A DNA stretch of 64,000 nucleotides. Source: Camelus bactrianus. Its lineage: Eukaryota > Chordata > Mammalia > Artiodactyla > Camelidae. Position 1 is the stretch's first letter. Each line of letters starts with the position of its first letter. Positions 37,864 through 49,873 of the stretch are shown piece by piece. Under the pieces are notes generated by a model, which had not been told where the DNA came from, did no database searches, and saw only the letters and a program-made list of their open reading frames with translations. The stretch covers positions 7,932,501 to 7,996,500 of the forward strand of contig NC_133573.1 in assembly GCF_048773025.1 (NCBI RefSeq). The letters run 5' to 3'. Made by a program: the position numbers and the translations under genes.

Positions 37864-38629
37864 GAACTGTCCACCTGAGCCTTTCTATATAAGATAAACC
37901 TGTTTGGACTTATTCTCATCAGTTTGAGATCAAGATTATCACTCATAAACATTAGTACATGCTTATGTGTTCAAAATCTAGCAATACAAATAAAACACTG
38001 GAATACTAAAACAAATGCACATAACAAATTTGCACATTTTTTGTATACATTTTATTTCACTAGTGCTTTTACAGACATATATGTACATATATTTGTATAT
38101 ATATATATATACTATTCTCAAACTTACCTGATCCAATTCCTGTCTTATAACAAATATTGTGTAATGCCCACTTTACTATTCTGAAATCAAAATCATAGAA
38201 AATAATCCTACCCATGTGCATAGTTTTAAATACCGACAGTGCTCTAACTGTGAGATAAAGGAAGATAATAGTAATGTATCAGCATGCTAAGTGCTCAGGT
38301 ACCACCATATTAGAATATATAATGAAGTAATCAGTTGTTCCAGCCTTGTGTAGAATTACTGTGTGTGCAGTAGCTCCAAACTTAAACTGTATGACTAGCA
38401 TTTCAGTCAATGTCATGATTTTACAAAATGCTGACCTCCTGGTAAAGGTGCAGATAAAATGAAATATGTACAACCTTCTTTTGATTTATATGACAGTCTC
38501 AGCCCTAGAAAATTAAGTGCATATTAAAACTGTGAAAAAAAAACCCTTTGTGATTATTTGTCAAGTGGAGATAGGTTGTAGGCTTGGGTATTAATTATTT
38601 AAAGCTATTTACCTACTAGATGCTGGAGA

Positions 38630-38765
38630 ATGCAGCGTAATTCTCCCTTCTGGGGGCTGCCTGGCACATTGCAGGACATCTGGCATTCCTGGTCCTCGTT
38701 ACTAAATGCTGACAGTGTCCCCTGCCTATCATTTTGATAATGAAATATTTGCACACTGCTTCTTA
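38630..38765 (-). mobile_element. MER5A-like hAT-Charlie DNA transposon
   Basis: 'ttctgggggctgcctggcac', 'attgcaggacatctggcatt' and 'aaatgctgacagtgtcccct' follow the complement of the MER5A consensus as I remember it. It is a non-autonomous, immobile old element. Confidence 0.7.
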
Positions 38766-39988
38766 GCAGCCAGTACTGCCCAATCAGAGACCTCCAATCT
38801 AATGTCTCTGTTACTAGATTTCAAGATTTAATATTGCACGGAAAACACGATCTCCAAATCTTTTCTGTAGAATCTTGATACTGAGCTTTTGTGATAATGA
38901 TGTGGGGAAAGCTAATTATATTCTTTAACTTTTTAACCTTTCTTCTGATATTCCGGACGAAAGGTTTTAATGATCAGTGTTATTACAAATGAGAAAATAA
39001 ACAAGTATAGAATATCTGAAAAAAAAACCAACCTTTAAATATCCAGTATGTCTTAATGTCAGAACTTGCTTTCTAACTGTGACAGCTAATGTTATGTTTT
39101 AAAATATCTTCTTTTAAAGGATAATTTCTATTTAGCTAAAGTGAAATTTATTTCAATTTCTGTTTTCAAGTTTATAATGCTACATTCTTTTGATAACCAA
39201 TTTAGATAAACAGGCTAAAAAGATGCTCATTTGTTCTCACATTTGTTCTTAAGAAAGTTATAAATGGCAATAAGATAGTCCAGGTGGGATATACGGGCAG
39301 AGAGCACAGTATTTGGATTGCTCAGGTATTTTGATTAATAGGATCAATATAGTTACACCAATTTTCAGAAAAAATTAAAATTATATTCCACTTCATGTTC
39401 TGATTCTACTTTTTAGTCATTCAGAAGGCGCTCGGGGGACTTTCAGAGCTCCCAGAATCATTCTCATCAATCATCATTGTGCTGATGCAGATGCATGATG
39501 ATGACAAAGAATAACAGAATCCAGTTTAATGGCATAATTCTAAGCAGTGTGTGACCCAGCTTGAAGCAGCCTTGCTCACCGAACCTCTGGCCCCAGCAGA
39601 GCTGTGAACCCAAGGCCTTGATGCCAACATTTTCCAGTTCTTTTTTCCACTCTTGGACTTTTCTGTTTCCATTTTCTGCCCGGCTCTTTGAATTCTCTTA
39701 GGCCTAGGAAAATGAGAAAGAAGGTATTTATTCCAGGGCAGGCAGCTACAGGAAGATCCTTAAGTCCTTGTCAGTTTTATCTTGAGCTGTTCAGGGAAAG
39801 TGAACTATTTTACTGAATTGAAGAGCAATTGGATAATTGAAAAATCGGCCTCTACAATGAAGAAGCAGAATGTGGGCTGGGCAAGTACTAGCTTAAAACC
39901 TGGAAGATGAAAAGTGTTCTGGTGGGAAGGTGGATGCTGGTTCTCCCTCTAACTGGTTCTGCTCTGATATAGTGTGTGCTGAGCTCAG

Positions 39989-40232
39989 ATCTGAACGTTA
40001 AGGATCCCATGGGTGTGGCGCTGACACGGTCAATGCAGTGGTCTGCTGCGGGACACGGGACCAGGACCCTGGAAGTCACCCCTCTGAATGAAGCAATATT
40101 GACAGAAATTGTTATGTTTGTGGAGAGTTTTATCTATAAACACCCTCAAGAGGCAAAATATGTTTTTGTAGAACCACTGGAATGGAAAACAAATTTGGAC
40201 CCCTCAGCATTTGGATCAGGTTATATTGTCAG
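39989..40232 (+). CDS. ODAD2: ODAD2 exon 2 (first coding exon, residues 1-74 plus split codon 75)
   Basis: The exon starts after gagctcag and ends cag|gtaagc. The ATG at 40,009 begins MGVAL, as in human ODAD2/ARMC4, so the upstream GTG (39,976) is rejected. Coding length is 224 nt, ending in phase 2. It encodes the conserved N-terminus, including 'LNEAIL', '[20 protein letters not shown]' and 'LEW'. ODAD2 is a cytosolic and axonemal protein of about 1,044 residues in human. With ODAD1, ODAD3, ODAD4 and calaxin it forms the outer dynein arm docking complex on the A-tubule of motile cilia. Human mutations cause primary ciliary dyskinesia. The N-terminal third has no armadillo repeats and no signal peptide. 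Confidence 0.93.
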
Positions 40233-40299
40233 GTAAGCCAGTGAATTGCTTCGAGAACTTAACATCTTCAGTTGTACATTTTTTTTTTTTTATTGATTG

Positions 40300-40400
40300 G
40301 TTGTAGGTCTGGGGCAAGTCACTTAGCCTTTGTGAACCTCAGAAATCTCAAAGAAAACTGGAGGCACTCGGGTGAAATCTAAGGATATTTTGTTTGCCAA
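40300..40400 (+). repeat. MIR-type SINE core fragment
   Basis: 'gggcaagtcacttagccttt' followed by 'gtgaacctcagaaatctc' is the characteristic MIR core ('gcaagtcacttaacctctct gagcctcag'). It is old and partial. Confidence 0.7.
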
Positions 40401-40407
40401 CACACTA

Positions 40408-40556
40408 TTTTTTTTTTTTTTAATTTCATTTTTCTGGGGGAGGGAGAGGAGGTAATTAGTTTTTTACTTACTTATTTTTAATGGAAGTACTGGGGATTGA
40501 ACCCAGGACTCTGTGCATGCTAGGCATATGCTCTGCCGCTGAGCTATACCCTCCCC
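40408..40556 (-). mobile_element. tRNA-Ala-derived camelid SINE, antisense in intron 2
   Basis: Complement of the Vic-1-like head: 'ggggattgaacccagga', 'gtgcatgctaggcatatgct' and 'gagctataccctcccc'. A poly-T tail at the left marks the minus orientation. A short possible target repeat (gccaaca) is seen on both sides. Confidence 0.88.
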
Positions 40557-40879
40557 TTTCTGGCCAACAACTGTTTATCAAATTTCTAAATTTGAATTTC
40601 TTCTGATAAGGAGTTCATTCTCCAGGTCACCACACTCCCAACATACGCTGTTCCTTTATGTCTGGTCTTTGCACTCATGTGACCTGCCAGACTCCACAAG
40701 GCATTGATTTTTGTGACCTCCAATCCTAGACAAAATCCCTTCTGAGATTTAAATCTGTTAAATCTATGGGGCGGCAGAGGGAGAGATGTAAATTCCGCTT
40801 AATATAAGGGAAATACTTATTAATAATTAGCATTGCCCTCAAATGAGAACCTTCCAATTTCTTATCTCTTAGGAACATA

Positions 40880-40980
40880 GCTAAATATATATTTTATATG
40901 TCACATAAATTTATATAATTATATTATACTTACATAAAATATATTATACATATAATTCTACATGATAAATATAAATTCAT
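40880..40980. repeat. AT-rich low-complexity stretch
   Basis: Runs of tatata/ataat text without a fixed period, in intron 2. Confidence 0.75.
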
Positions 40981-43900
40981 GTGTACTATTTTGGGGGTGG
41001 GAGGGTCAACCTCAGTTTATTTTTCACTTCAGACATTCTGAGCCTCTTTTCTACCCCCAGTCCCACTTTGGTTCTGCACATAAACTTTTAAAGTCTGATC
41101 TTATCATATAAAAAAAACTTTAAAGTCTAATCTTATCAAAAACAGTTCTCTAACTAGTCAAAACTTCCCATAGATGCCTTTTCCATTTTTCTCCCTTTGG
41201 GATTATTTGTGAGGATATGCTTAGAATTTCATTTTTAGAATCACAAAACCATTCTTGAACTGCATCTCAAGAGCTCTTCAGTTCTGATGTCATGGTCTAC
41301 CTCCTCTCTGAATTCTCTGAAATATTTTAAAATTAATTTTTAATTTCATTTCTAACTGTGCTTTTGGTCACTTTCTCCCAAAGGGCTTCGTTCCTCCCGC
41401 CTAAGTTTAGTGGAGTAACACACATTGTTTCTTCTGACCTTGGAAAGATGGACTCATCTGCAAAATCAATTAAAAACATATGAACGCTTAGTACAAAGAT
41501 GGATTTAAAGCAAATGTCAGAAGTGATCAAGATTGTTGTATCTTGCCTCTGTACTAATTTTATATTCCAAGCACAGACATGACCACATCTGTGACCTAGT
41601 TAGGGGGGCTGTTATACACACCTCAGACATTTTGCCTTTTCTTTATCCCGGTTCAGTTTCTTTTTGCTTTATTTCCATTTTTATGTCTCTGCATACAGTC
41701 TTTAGTGCAGTGTTCCCTCTTAAGCAGGATGCTTTGCCATTCTGACACCACCTATGTTTTGAACCAACTATCCCGTGACTGTCTTCCTTCTGTCAAAGTT
41801 ACCATGCAACTTTTCCTTGGGACAGTTTTTCCAGCCATCATTCTTGTTTCTGACCTTTGTTGACTGGTATCTTTGATGTTGGGAGAGATAAGAGGGGTCT
41901 GATAGTAGTGCCTGTTACATTTGTGTTTTGATGAAAACCAGATAGGTACTGACTGCCTGGAAGAAGGCAAGGATACAGCTGAGATTTTGGTAATAATGGA
42001 AAATACCAGATTCTTCCTCATCCAGGTCTTGACCGTATCTCCTAAACCAAAGAACTGTCAGCCACCCACAGCCACTTGGTGTTTGCTATGTCCAGCAACA
42101 TAACAAGTGATGTAAACCAGAGATGCCCTCAATGGCCAGAAGAATGTATTATTAAAACAGCCCCACTACCTCCTTCCTTGCCCTCTGGTTCATAGGCACT
42201 CTTTTTGCTTAGCTGCTGACCCTTGGAACACCATTTATTCATTTATTTAAAGTGGGGGAAGCCATTCTTTTCTCAGTCAGGGATGATATCTCTAAGTCCA
42301 TGTTGTTAGCCAAGTCATCATGGAGGATTTATTTAAGCTTGGAGTCTCTGGACGTGTTTCCATCAAACAGGAATGTCCTTGGATGTTTTAGAATAAAGGC
42401 AGACTCTTCTTGGGCATACACATTCTCTCATCCCTCTTGCTCCAAAACAAGTCAGTTTTATCTATATGGAAAGTCTCTTAAAGTAGATAAGCTACCCCCA
42501 TTTTTGTTGATCTCTGCAGATATCTGGGGGACTATATTCGTACTTGTGGCCTTTCTTCTCATTTGATGCAGCTCTGAATGCACTCTCTGAAGCGGTCAAT
42601 AAAAGTTTGATCAGCCTTCTTCTCAAGTAGGCTCATTGGCAATTGACACTGAAACCGATCCTTCAGTCACACACAAAGAGGTTTTCCATTTCACCTGCTG
42701 TCTTCTTTCCTTTTGCGCAGATGGTCATTAATTGAACAGACAGGCACAGAACTTTTCACGTTTGCATGATTCATTCGTTTCCTTTAGAATCACTCCCAAT
42801 GTACAGCTGTTCATCCTGTAATATCATCTCTCCACGTTCAGTTTTGGGGAAAAAATATCTCTACTTTGATTTTAATGGAAACCATAGGTTTCTTTTTATC
42901 ACCATTTTCAATCGCTTTTGTTCTCATCAGACAGGATGAGATTAATAATCTTCCTAAAACACCTCCGAATGAAACCCAAATCCATTGCAAACGAAGGACA
43001 AGTGACACTACGGAGCTGAGGTGCTTCAGGTCTCCAGAATGTAGCCTGGGAAATGTGCTAACTGGGAAAGCATTCAGAATCGATTTGTGAAAACATCGTT
43101 AGCTATTTTCTCCTTCTCTGGGAGAACTATTATTTTTAAATCGTGTCTGTTTTAATACTGCTCTATGTTTATTGTGAATCTGAGTCTGCTGTGTCTCCGT
43201 GATATGAGTTGGGACAAAATCGGATGCTGGTGCGAGTCCTGTGTGGTTGAGAAGCCAGGATGCCTGAGCAAGGGCCCTCTTCCCTGCAAGTAATACACAC
43301 TTCATACCTTTTTGGTCCTTAGTTTTCTGATCAATAGTCGAAGGGCTGATTTCCATGATTTCCAACCTAAAAATCGCGTTGTTTTATGAGACAGTAATAA
43401 TTGTATTTTGGTAAAATTTCTAAGTCACAGCATTAAGGTTTGTTATTGAACCCTTTCTTGTCCATCCCTGAGAATGACGAGAGTTTCTCAACTATAGCTT
43501 TATTTCCTATGTTACTGCTCAAACACACGTTTATGGAGTAGCTACTATGTTCTGAACATGAAACCAGACACTAGGGGTTAATAAATCAGACATTTTCCCG
43601 CTCCCCTGCAGGGTCGTCTAAACTGAGGCTGTTTAGCTCCCTCCCCCAGTTGCAGTGTAGAAGTCCCTTGATCAGGTCAGTGGGTTTCATTTCTTCTTTC
43701 TTTCGTTCTTCTTGACCTTCATGAGGCGAGTGTAGCAGTTTTCTTCCAAAGAGCTCTTTCTTCGGGCGCTGGAGACTGTGAGCCCAGAAGCAGAAGCTGC
43801 TTTTCAACAGTCCTGCCTACGGCTGGAGTTTTAGTTCCTCTTGCTCCAGCCGGTGGGAGGCTGAGCAGGGAGTGATGTCCCCTGTGCCCAGCACTTCCCC

Positions 43901-44231
43901 TGGGGCTCCGTGGAAGCTTCACTCTCCCAAGCTAAGCAGCTCGATACCACGGGTGTTCAGTCGGCCCGTAAGTTAGTCCTCCTATCACCCACTTAGCATG
44001 AGCCGCCAGCCCAGGTACAGGCCTTTCAGAAGTGTCCTCCTCAGTCCTAAGGACACGATTCCAAAGGCTTTGAGGGAAAACATACATTCTGTAAGCGACG
44101 CACGTCACTGGCCAGTGTGGAAACAGTTTGCTGTGTAATTTCTTTCTCGTATATTTATTGAACACCTTGTGCACGTGGTTACCCTTTGAAGTACTGGGGA
44201 TGGAGCAGGGGCCAGACCGATCGAGTCCCTG

Positions 44232-44690
44232 TGGTCGCTCCTGTTGCTGCTGGAACGAATTACCATGTAATTTATGGCTCAAAAGCACACAGATTTATCA
44301 CCTTACAGTTCTGGTGGTGAAAAACCTCCAATGAATGTGGGCAGGGCGGTGTTCCTCCTGGGGCCTGGAAGAAAATTCATTCTTGCCTTCTCCAGCGTCT
44401 CAAGGCCACCTGCACTCCTTGGCTCATGGCCGCGCACCACCCTGACCCCTGTTTCCATTGTCACGTCACCTTCTCTGACTTCACCCTGCTTTCTGCCTCT
44501 TTAGAGACCCTTTGATTACACTGGACCCACCTAGATATTCCAGAATAGTCTTCCCATCTCAAGATCCTTAATCTAACCTATCTGCAAAGTCCCTTTTGCC
44601 ACGTAAGGTAACATACTCACAGGTTCCAGGGATTAGGGCATGGATGTTTTGAGGGGAGTCATTAATGTGCTTCCCACAGTTCCTATCTTC
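44232..44690 (-). mobile_element. Old ERVL-MaLR (MLT1-type) solo LTR
   Basis: The order of 'cttacagttctggtgg', 'tgcactccttggctcatgg', 'gacccacctagatattcc', 'cccttttgccacgtaaggta' and 'cacaggttccagggattagg' matches the complement of MLT1-type LTRs as I recall them. It is an old, diverged fossil with no internal region attached. Confidence 0.6.
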
Positions 44691-45590
44691 TTGTTCGTAT
44701 TCCCTTGAAATAGTGTTAAAAGTAGATTGAGTCAGATTTACTTTTTCTGATGAACTGTCAACATTTCACAGCTATGTATCTGCGTTACAATTTAAGATAT
44801 GTTAGGTCATGTCTTAAGATGTGGGAAGTTCTGGCAGGGATATCAGAATATAATAATTAAAAAAAGTGCTAGGCCATTTAATTAACGGTGTTAACTGGTA
44901 GAAATGTATAGAAATATCACTACCATAAAAACATCTTAATATTTTTTACATGCCAACCTGAAAAGGTCTCTAAAAAGGACAGAAACATCAATCTAGGAGA
45001 GCTGATAATTTCTGATCAGGAAAAATCCTATTTAGAAAAACTACTTTCTACCCTAAGGTAAACCAAATTTGGAGGCTTGGAGTGGGAAAATAATCCACAG
45101 AGAGGATCTAGTTTGTCGTTTTCCATAGCTTTCTTGCTCAAAAACAGAGTAGCCAAAAAAATTCCTAACCACTAATTACTGTGGTGTAAAAATTTTATAA
45201 ATAAAATAACATTAGAAATCCACAAAACATGAATGGTTCTGTAGAACCAGTGATTAAAAAAAAAAAAAAAAGATGTCCAATACATTATTAGAAGAAACAA
45301 AACCGAAAATTCTGTTTGAGTTCACGTCGGTATTCAAGAAATTGCTTAACATTTTTCTTCCTGGATATATCCCTGCTGCTTAGTACGGTTGCTAATAAGT
45401 CTGGGGAATTAAGGGTCTGAGTGTGGAAGAAAGTGGGAAATAGGTAAGCTTCTGAGAAGGGGCTTTTATATTCTCTGGGTTTTATCATGAGCCATGGGAA
45501 TAATTTGTTGAAATGTCTTACATTTAACTGCTACTGGCATCCAGGTAAGCTTCAGCTTTAAAAAAAATTTTTGTTTTTTTCATTTTTAAG

Positions 45591-45748
45591 TGAGACAACA
45601 GTCAACTCAGAAGACGTTGATAAAAACGGACAGCCTTTGCTATTTCTCTCTGTACCGCAAATTAAAATTAGGAGCTTTGGGCAGCTGTCACGCTTCCTGT
45701 TTATTGCCAAAAGTACAAAGCTGAAGGAAGCACAAGCATGTATTGAAG
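45591..45748 (+). CDS. ODAD2: ODAD2 exon 3 (residues 75-127)
   Basis: Acceptor tttttaag|TGAG joins codon 75 (AG|T, Ser) to give 'SETTV', as in human. The exon is 158 nt and ends in phase 1 at GAAG|gtgata. It encodes '[20 protein letters not shown]' and 'KLKEAQAC', nearly identical to human ODAD2. The donor is weak: it lacks the usual G at +5. The ORF reading on past 45,748 is intron. Confidence 0.92.
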
Positions 45749-46994
45749 GTGATATTTACATTCTAGTCTGTGATTTGAACTCTCAGAAACATGATCTGGG
45801 GGGGACTCATTTGTTACAGTCTCTTGAAAGAAGTTGTTTCGCCTACAAAGTAAAAAGCCCTATGTTCAATTTCATTGAAGTGTCATTAACTTTTCCTGGC
45901 TGAAATGTTACGCTTGTATCAGATTTCTGCTGGACAATGAAAGGCCTAATGCTTCACCCTTAGTCAGTTTCTAGGTTTCTAATTTTGGAGTGTGGTTTAA
46001 AGAGAACCTTCCTAGCTTCTGGAATGACCTGAGGCCTGAGCCTTTAAGGTTCCTGCCAGCGGCAAAGACAGATGTCCAGCGCCAGCCTGGGAATCCACCC
46101 TCTGCCCTCACACTGCTGTGATGGGTGGTGATCTGTTTCCTTTAAAATGAGTGTAGGCTCTGCCTTCAGCCCATAATCACCTGACTTCCATGTATCTCAG
46201 TGCTACTCGTTGTGGAATACACAGCTTTCTGGGAACAGTTACATTCATTCAGTGGGAAATCTTTTTCCTTAAATTCCTCATTTCTAAACAAAGTTTTGCC
46301 CCTTTCTCCCTCATTTTCAACCATATGGTTTTTTGGCCTTTACCAAATTCTGCCTTCGGTACCCCTGGGTTCAACATTCACAGCTCTGCCAGTCTTGCTC
46401 ACGAGTTGATATTTCAGTTTTTCACTGTAATTTTGGTATGTGTGTAAATTACTGGTTAGAGTTGTTTTTCCAACTCTCACACCAAAAGGCATTGAAAATA
46501 TAAGTTCGAATAGGTGGAAAAGACTGGCAGTAGATCTATAGACTGAGAGAGACTTGCGCTTTTGGAGAGAAGGTATTTGTGAACACTATTCACTGGTGCA
46601 CGCGCGTGCACACACACAGTTCTAGTGATCATTCTTCTAAGGAGACCAGTATTTCTCTTTCTTCAAATCAATTCTGAATGTATTAATTGAATGGCTATTC
46701 TGAACAATGCCCCACAGTCAACTTAAAAAAAAAAAAAGACCCTCTTGGCTTCTGTCCTATTAGGGAGATGACATACATAGAGGATATTATAGTACAAGAT
46801 AGAACATCTCGAGAAGTGTATGGAAGTTCCTGAGTACAGTAGAACCTGAGAAGTAGGGTTGAATTCAAATTGAGTCAATCAGAGAAAGCTGAATGAAGGA
46901 AACATTTGGATGGGCTTCAAAGAGTTCGTTAGTCTATGTTTCTTGTAGTAGAAGATGAGAGGATAATTTTTTTTAATTTACTTTTTTTTGTCAG
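45749..46994 (+). other. ODAD2: ODAD2 intron 3
   Basis: About 1.25 kb with a weak donor and a strong pyrimidine tract before ttttgtcag. Near 46,600 is a short alternating purine-pyrimidine run (gcacgcgcgtgcacacacac). No repeat was otherwise named. Confidence 0.75.
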
Positions 46995-47196
46995 CTAACA
47001 GAAATCCTGTAGCAAAAATCCTGGGCTTGGATTATAAAGTGATAGATGAAATCAGTGAAGACTCATCTGTATTAAGTATTCTTGATAAAATCACCAAAGA
47101 TGATGATCCGGCAAGTGAGACTAAGATGAAGATTGCCATGCTACTTAAGCAGCTGGATCTGCACCTGCTCAATCATACTTTGAAACATATTTCACT
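46995..47196 (+). CDS. ODAD2: ODAD2 exon 4 (residues 128-194)
   Basis: Acceptor gtcag|CTAAC completes an Ala codon (G|CT), giving 'ANRNP' (human ANRDP). The exon is 202 nt and ends CACT|gtgagt in phase 2, a good donor. It carries '[20 protein letters not shown]' and '[19 protein letters not shown]', the best-conserved stretch with human. The segment around 'DEISEDSSV' differs from the human sequence as I recall it. It is helical, charged, non-ARM sequence. Confidence 0.93.
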
Positions 47197-47825
47197 GTGA
47201 GTCTTTTCTTGAAAGAAACTTCTGAATACCAGTTATAAAAAGGACTTTCAGAGTTTTAGATGGAAAAAAAAAAAACGCAAGAAAAGTAAAGTGTGAAAGT
47301 GGTTGCTATTGATTTAACGTTACATTTCATTAGAATAAAATTTTACTCATTGCGTGGATAATTCTAGTTCTCAATATTAAAATTCTCAGCACGGCCAACA
47401 CATTCTAAGTGGGGTTTCATTTGAGTCTGAAGACATTAAGTGGCCTTCTCATTTTCAAAGTCTCTTAACCTATTAGATAAATTATTAAATTATAATGCAA
47501 TTATCATGTGTAGTTTGTCAGGTTTAAAACTTGTTAATTCTTCAAGTCTTTTCTAGTATTTTAAGCATTATCATTTAGGATGAAGTGAATATTTAAATGA
47601 GTATATTCAATGTTGCATTAAAGACGAATCACTAATTTTTTGATTTTTTGACAGTGTGATAAGATTGTAACATGGCTAAGATTAGCTGCAATTTTATTGT
47701 TGTAATTTATCTGCTATTTTAAATACAGAAAAAGAGATATTCATCCGATACAATGAAATGTTTTCATGTGTTCTCTGTAGACTCTTTTAAAGTATTTAAA
47801 ATGAGTTTCTAAACATTTATTTCAG
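47197..47825 (+). other. ODAD2: ODAD2 intron 4
   Basis: A 629-bp AT-rich intron with donor gtgagt and acceptor tatttcag. No repeat or extra exon was recognised. Confidence 0.8.
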
Positions 47826-47932
47826 AGAAATACGATTAAACCCAGGGACTTTTAAGAATGATATAGAGCTGCTTAAACGATTCTCAGGAAAAGGAAAACA
47901 AACAGTCTTGGAATTTATCGACTATACCTCAG
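47826..47932 (+). CDS. ODAD2: ODAD2 exon 5 (residues 195-230)
   Basis: Acceptor ttatttcag|AGAA completes Leu (CT|A), giving 'LEIRLNPG' (human LEISLSPM). The exon is 107 nt and ends TCAG|gttcat in phase 1. It encodes '[20 protein letters not shown]'. The donor keeps only the exonic CAG and the GT, with T at +3, so splicing strength is doubtful. Skipping this exon would shift the frame. Confidence 0.92.
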
Positions 47933-48112
47933 GTTCATTTTATATTATACGTATTTTCATAATTATATTTTTAAAATGCTTCCATAGCTACGTTAAATAT
48001 TTATGAAAATGAAAACTTAAAGTTTTGGAAAACTATTTTTTGGAAGCCAATGTATTTTACAACTTGAGGTTAAGGAGCTAGCTCCTTTTAATTGATTGAT
48101 AATTGGTTTCAG

Positions 48113-48249
48113 ATTATGAATTTTCAAATGGATGCCGAGCCCCACCTTGGAGACAACTTCGAGGGGAAATTTGTTATGTGCTGGTGAAACCACACGATGC
48201 TGAAATTTTGTGCGTGACTTGTAGCAAAGAAGGAGTGTTTTTAAATGGT
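48113..48249 (+). CDS. ODAD2: ODAD2 exon 6 (residues 231-276)
   Basis: The exon follows a 180-bp intron. Acceptor ggtttcag|ATTATG completes Asp (G|AT), giving '[20 protein letters not shown]', essentially as in human. It is 137 nt and ends GGT|gtaagt in phase 0. It also carries '[11 protein letters not shown]' and 'KEGVFLNG'. The compact, hydrophobic pattern suggests a small folded N-terminal domain; no named domain was recognised. Confidence 0.94.
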
Positions 48250-48599
48250 GTAAGTGATTTTCTATAAACAGCATTGGCTTTGGCCCTGAGCTTGGTCTCT
48301 GTAAATGCAGGCATGTATCCAGGACTGAAGCCCGAAAACAGAAAATGAAATGCTGTTCTGCGGGATTCAAGCAGATCTCCTTTGCTGTGGGTTTGCTGGG
48401 CAAATCCAAAATTGTCTCAGAATTAGCCCAGGGTTCCCCCTTGCAGGTCCTGACGTCGGTGTTCCAGGAATGGCCTTGGAAGGGGCCCGTTCCACTGCCT
48501 AAAGTGAAAAGCTCTTTAACGTAGTCAGTTCACTGGTTAATTACACAGGTATTAGAAGAAAGAAAAGTCCAAAAAGGAGCACGAAGGTCGTTACAGAAG

Positions 48600-49095
48600 A
48601 GTAACTGCTGCTTCTGCCCTAAGGGTTGAGGGGACACTTGGAAGAGGAGGAGGGGCTACCAAAATGTGGAGGCCTGGAGGAAGTGGCCCGTGAAGCTGGG
48701 ACCCAGATGCCTGGGGAGGGGCCTGCCAGGCTGTGCTGGTGCCTCGGCATCTCGGGGAAGGGACCTGGTGGAGCTGGGACTTAAACCTCTCAAGAGTGGA
48801 CCCTGCTTGCACTGGGGGTGGCCCCTCAGGGCTCAGAGGAGAGGCCCCGATGGGACAGGACTGGCGCCCACCCATCTGAGGAATGGTCACCTCCAGGCTG
48901 CGCTGGTCCCCTCGGAACTCAGGGGGTCTCCATGCATCCGGGCCCCAGACCTCTGAGGAGTGGGTACTACCCAGTCAGTGCGGGCACCTCAGGCTTTCGG
49001 AGGCGGGTTTGGCAGAGGGCAGAGGCCCAGACCTCAGTGGATGGGGTGCCGGTAGGCTGCTACTGTATTTCTGAGGGGTCATGCTGAGCCTGGTT
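48600..49095. repeat. Degenerate ~82-bp GC-rich minisatellite
   Basis: A landmark of the form gacctctgaggagtgg recurs at about 48,704 (diverged), 48,786, 48,872, 48,949 and 49,031, spaced roughly 80-85 bases. Each copy also has a 'ggctgygctggtgcc'-like and a 'cctcrggctc'-like segment. A further weak copy may precede it. About five to six copies are present. Confidence 0.7.
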
Positions 49096-49873
49096 CTGGA
49101 ACTGTGTGAAAAGTGCCTGGAAATTAGAAATAACTGTTGCTACTGGGATTAGCTGCTACTGGGGGGGTGAGGGGCCATTGCTGGGGTGGCTCCAACAGGA
49201 ACGGTGGACACACCGTTGAGAGCATGTCCCGTCTTCCTCTCCTGGCCCCCCGGTCTTCTCACTGACCCCCGGGCCGAAACACCTGCACTGGCCCAGGAGA
49301 AAGGCAGTGTGACAGATTCCCAGCCCGAGCATCCCAAAGCTGGGCGTGGTGGGCGGGCTGCGAGCTGAGAGACAGCACACAGCCTTCTGAATAATCTGGA
49401 CTGAAAAACATGACTTTCAGGCTCACACCTGTTCACTGAACTTAGCTGGAAGGAGCTCAGCTTTCTCCTCTGCACAGCCCTGCCCCTGGTTGTCTTCAGT
49501 GCACATGTGGGTCTCACAGGCAAAATTTTGCAGGGAGGACCCAAGTCCTTAATGGGGACCCTGCAACCCCCGGGGACTGTTTGGAGCATTGTCATGCCTT
49601 GGCCTGGGTTGTTACCGAGTGTCCTGACTGCGTGGCGGTGTTTCTTCTGATGCGGCTTTTGGTGCTTGTCTCTTCAGCCTGACCCTGGGCTTGCTTCTGC
49701 ACAGAGGAGGCGGACAGCCTAATATGATTTTGCTTTCCGCCTGTTTTGACACTTTAGAAAAGTGAAATCTCCAATTGCAAAGTAAGAGATCAAACTTAGG
49801 AGCGAAAACATTGCCAGTATCTCTGAACCTACTTGTGAATTCCTTTCTGTTTCCCTCAACTGCACTCCCATAC

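Larger units (their letters stand above)
36026..39988 (+). other. ODAD2: ODAD2 intron 1
   Basis: Runs from donor gtgagt to acceptor gagctcag at 39,988. It contains the rest of the CpG island, a tRNA-Ala SINE (37,711-37,863), a (TA)n run near 38,095-38,111 and a MER5A-like element. The remainder is unannotated AT-rich sequence. Further alternative 5' exons cannot be excluded. Confidence 0.6.
40233..45590 (+). other. ODAD2: ODAD2 intron 2
   Basis: Holds a MIR-like fragment (40,300-40,400), an antisense tRNA-Ala SINE (40,408-40,556), an AT-rich low-complexity patch (about 40,880-40,980) and an old MaLR LTR (44,232-44,690). A (T)-rich tract precedes the acceptor tttttaag. No additional exon was recognised. 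Confidence 0.7.

Noticed and set aside
39976-40011. Upstream GTG as the ODAD2 start
   Set aside because: It precedes the splice acceptor at 39,988; the ATG at 40,009 gives the MGVAL start conserved with human.
16872-40556. Three tRNA-Ala-like sequences as functional tRNA genes
   Set aside because: Each lacks a complete 3' acceptor half, carries a SINE tail and sits in a retroposed element.
48666-49087. Several GC-rich frames of 60-100 codons in intron 6
   Set aside because: They lie within the ~82-bp minisatellite, and their reading frames follow its base composition.
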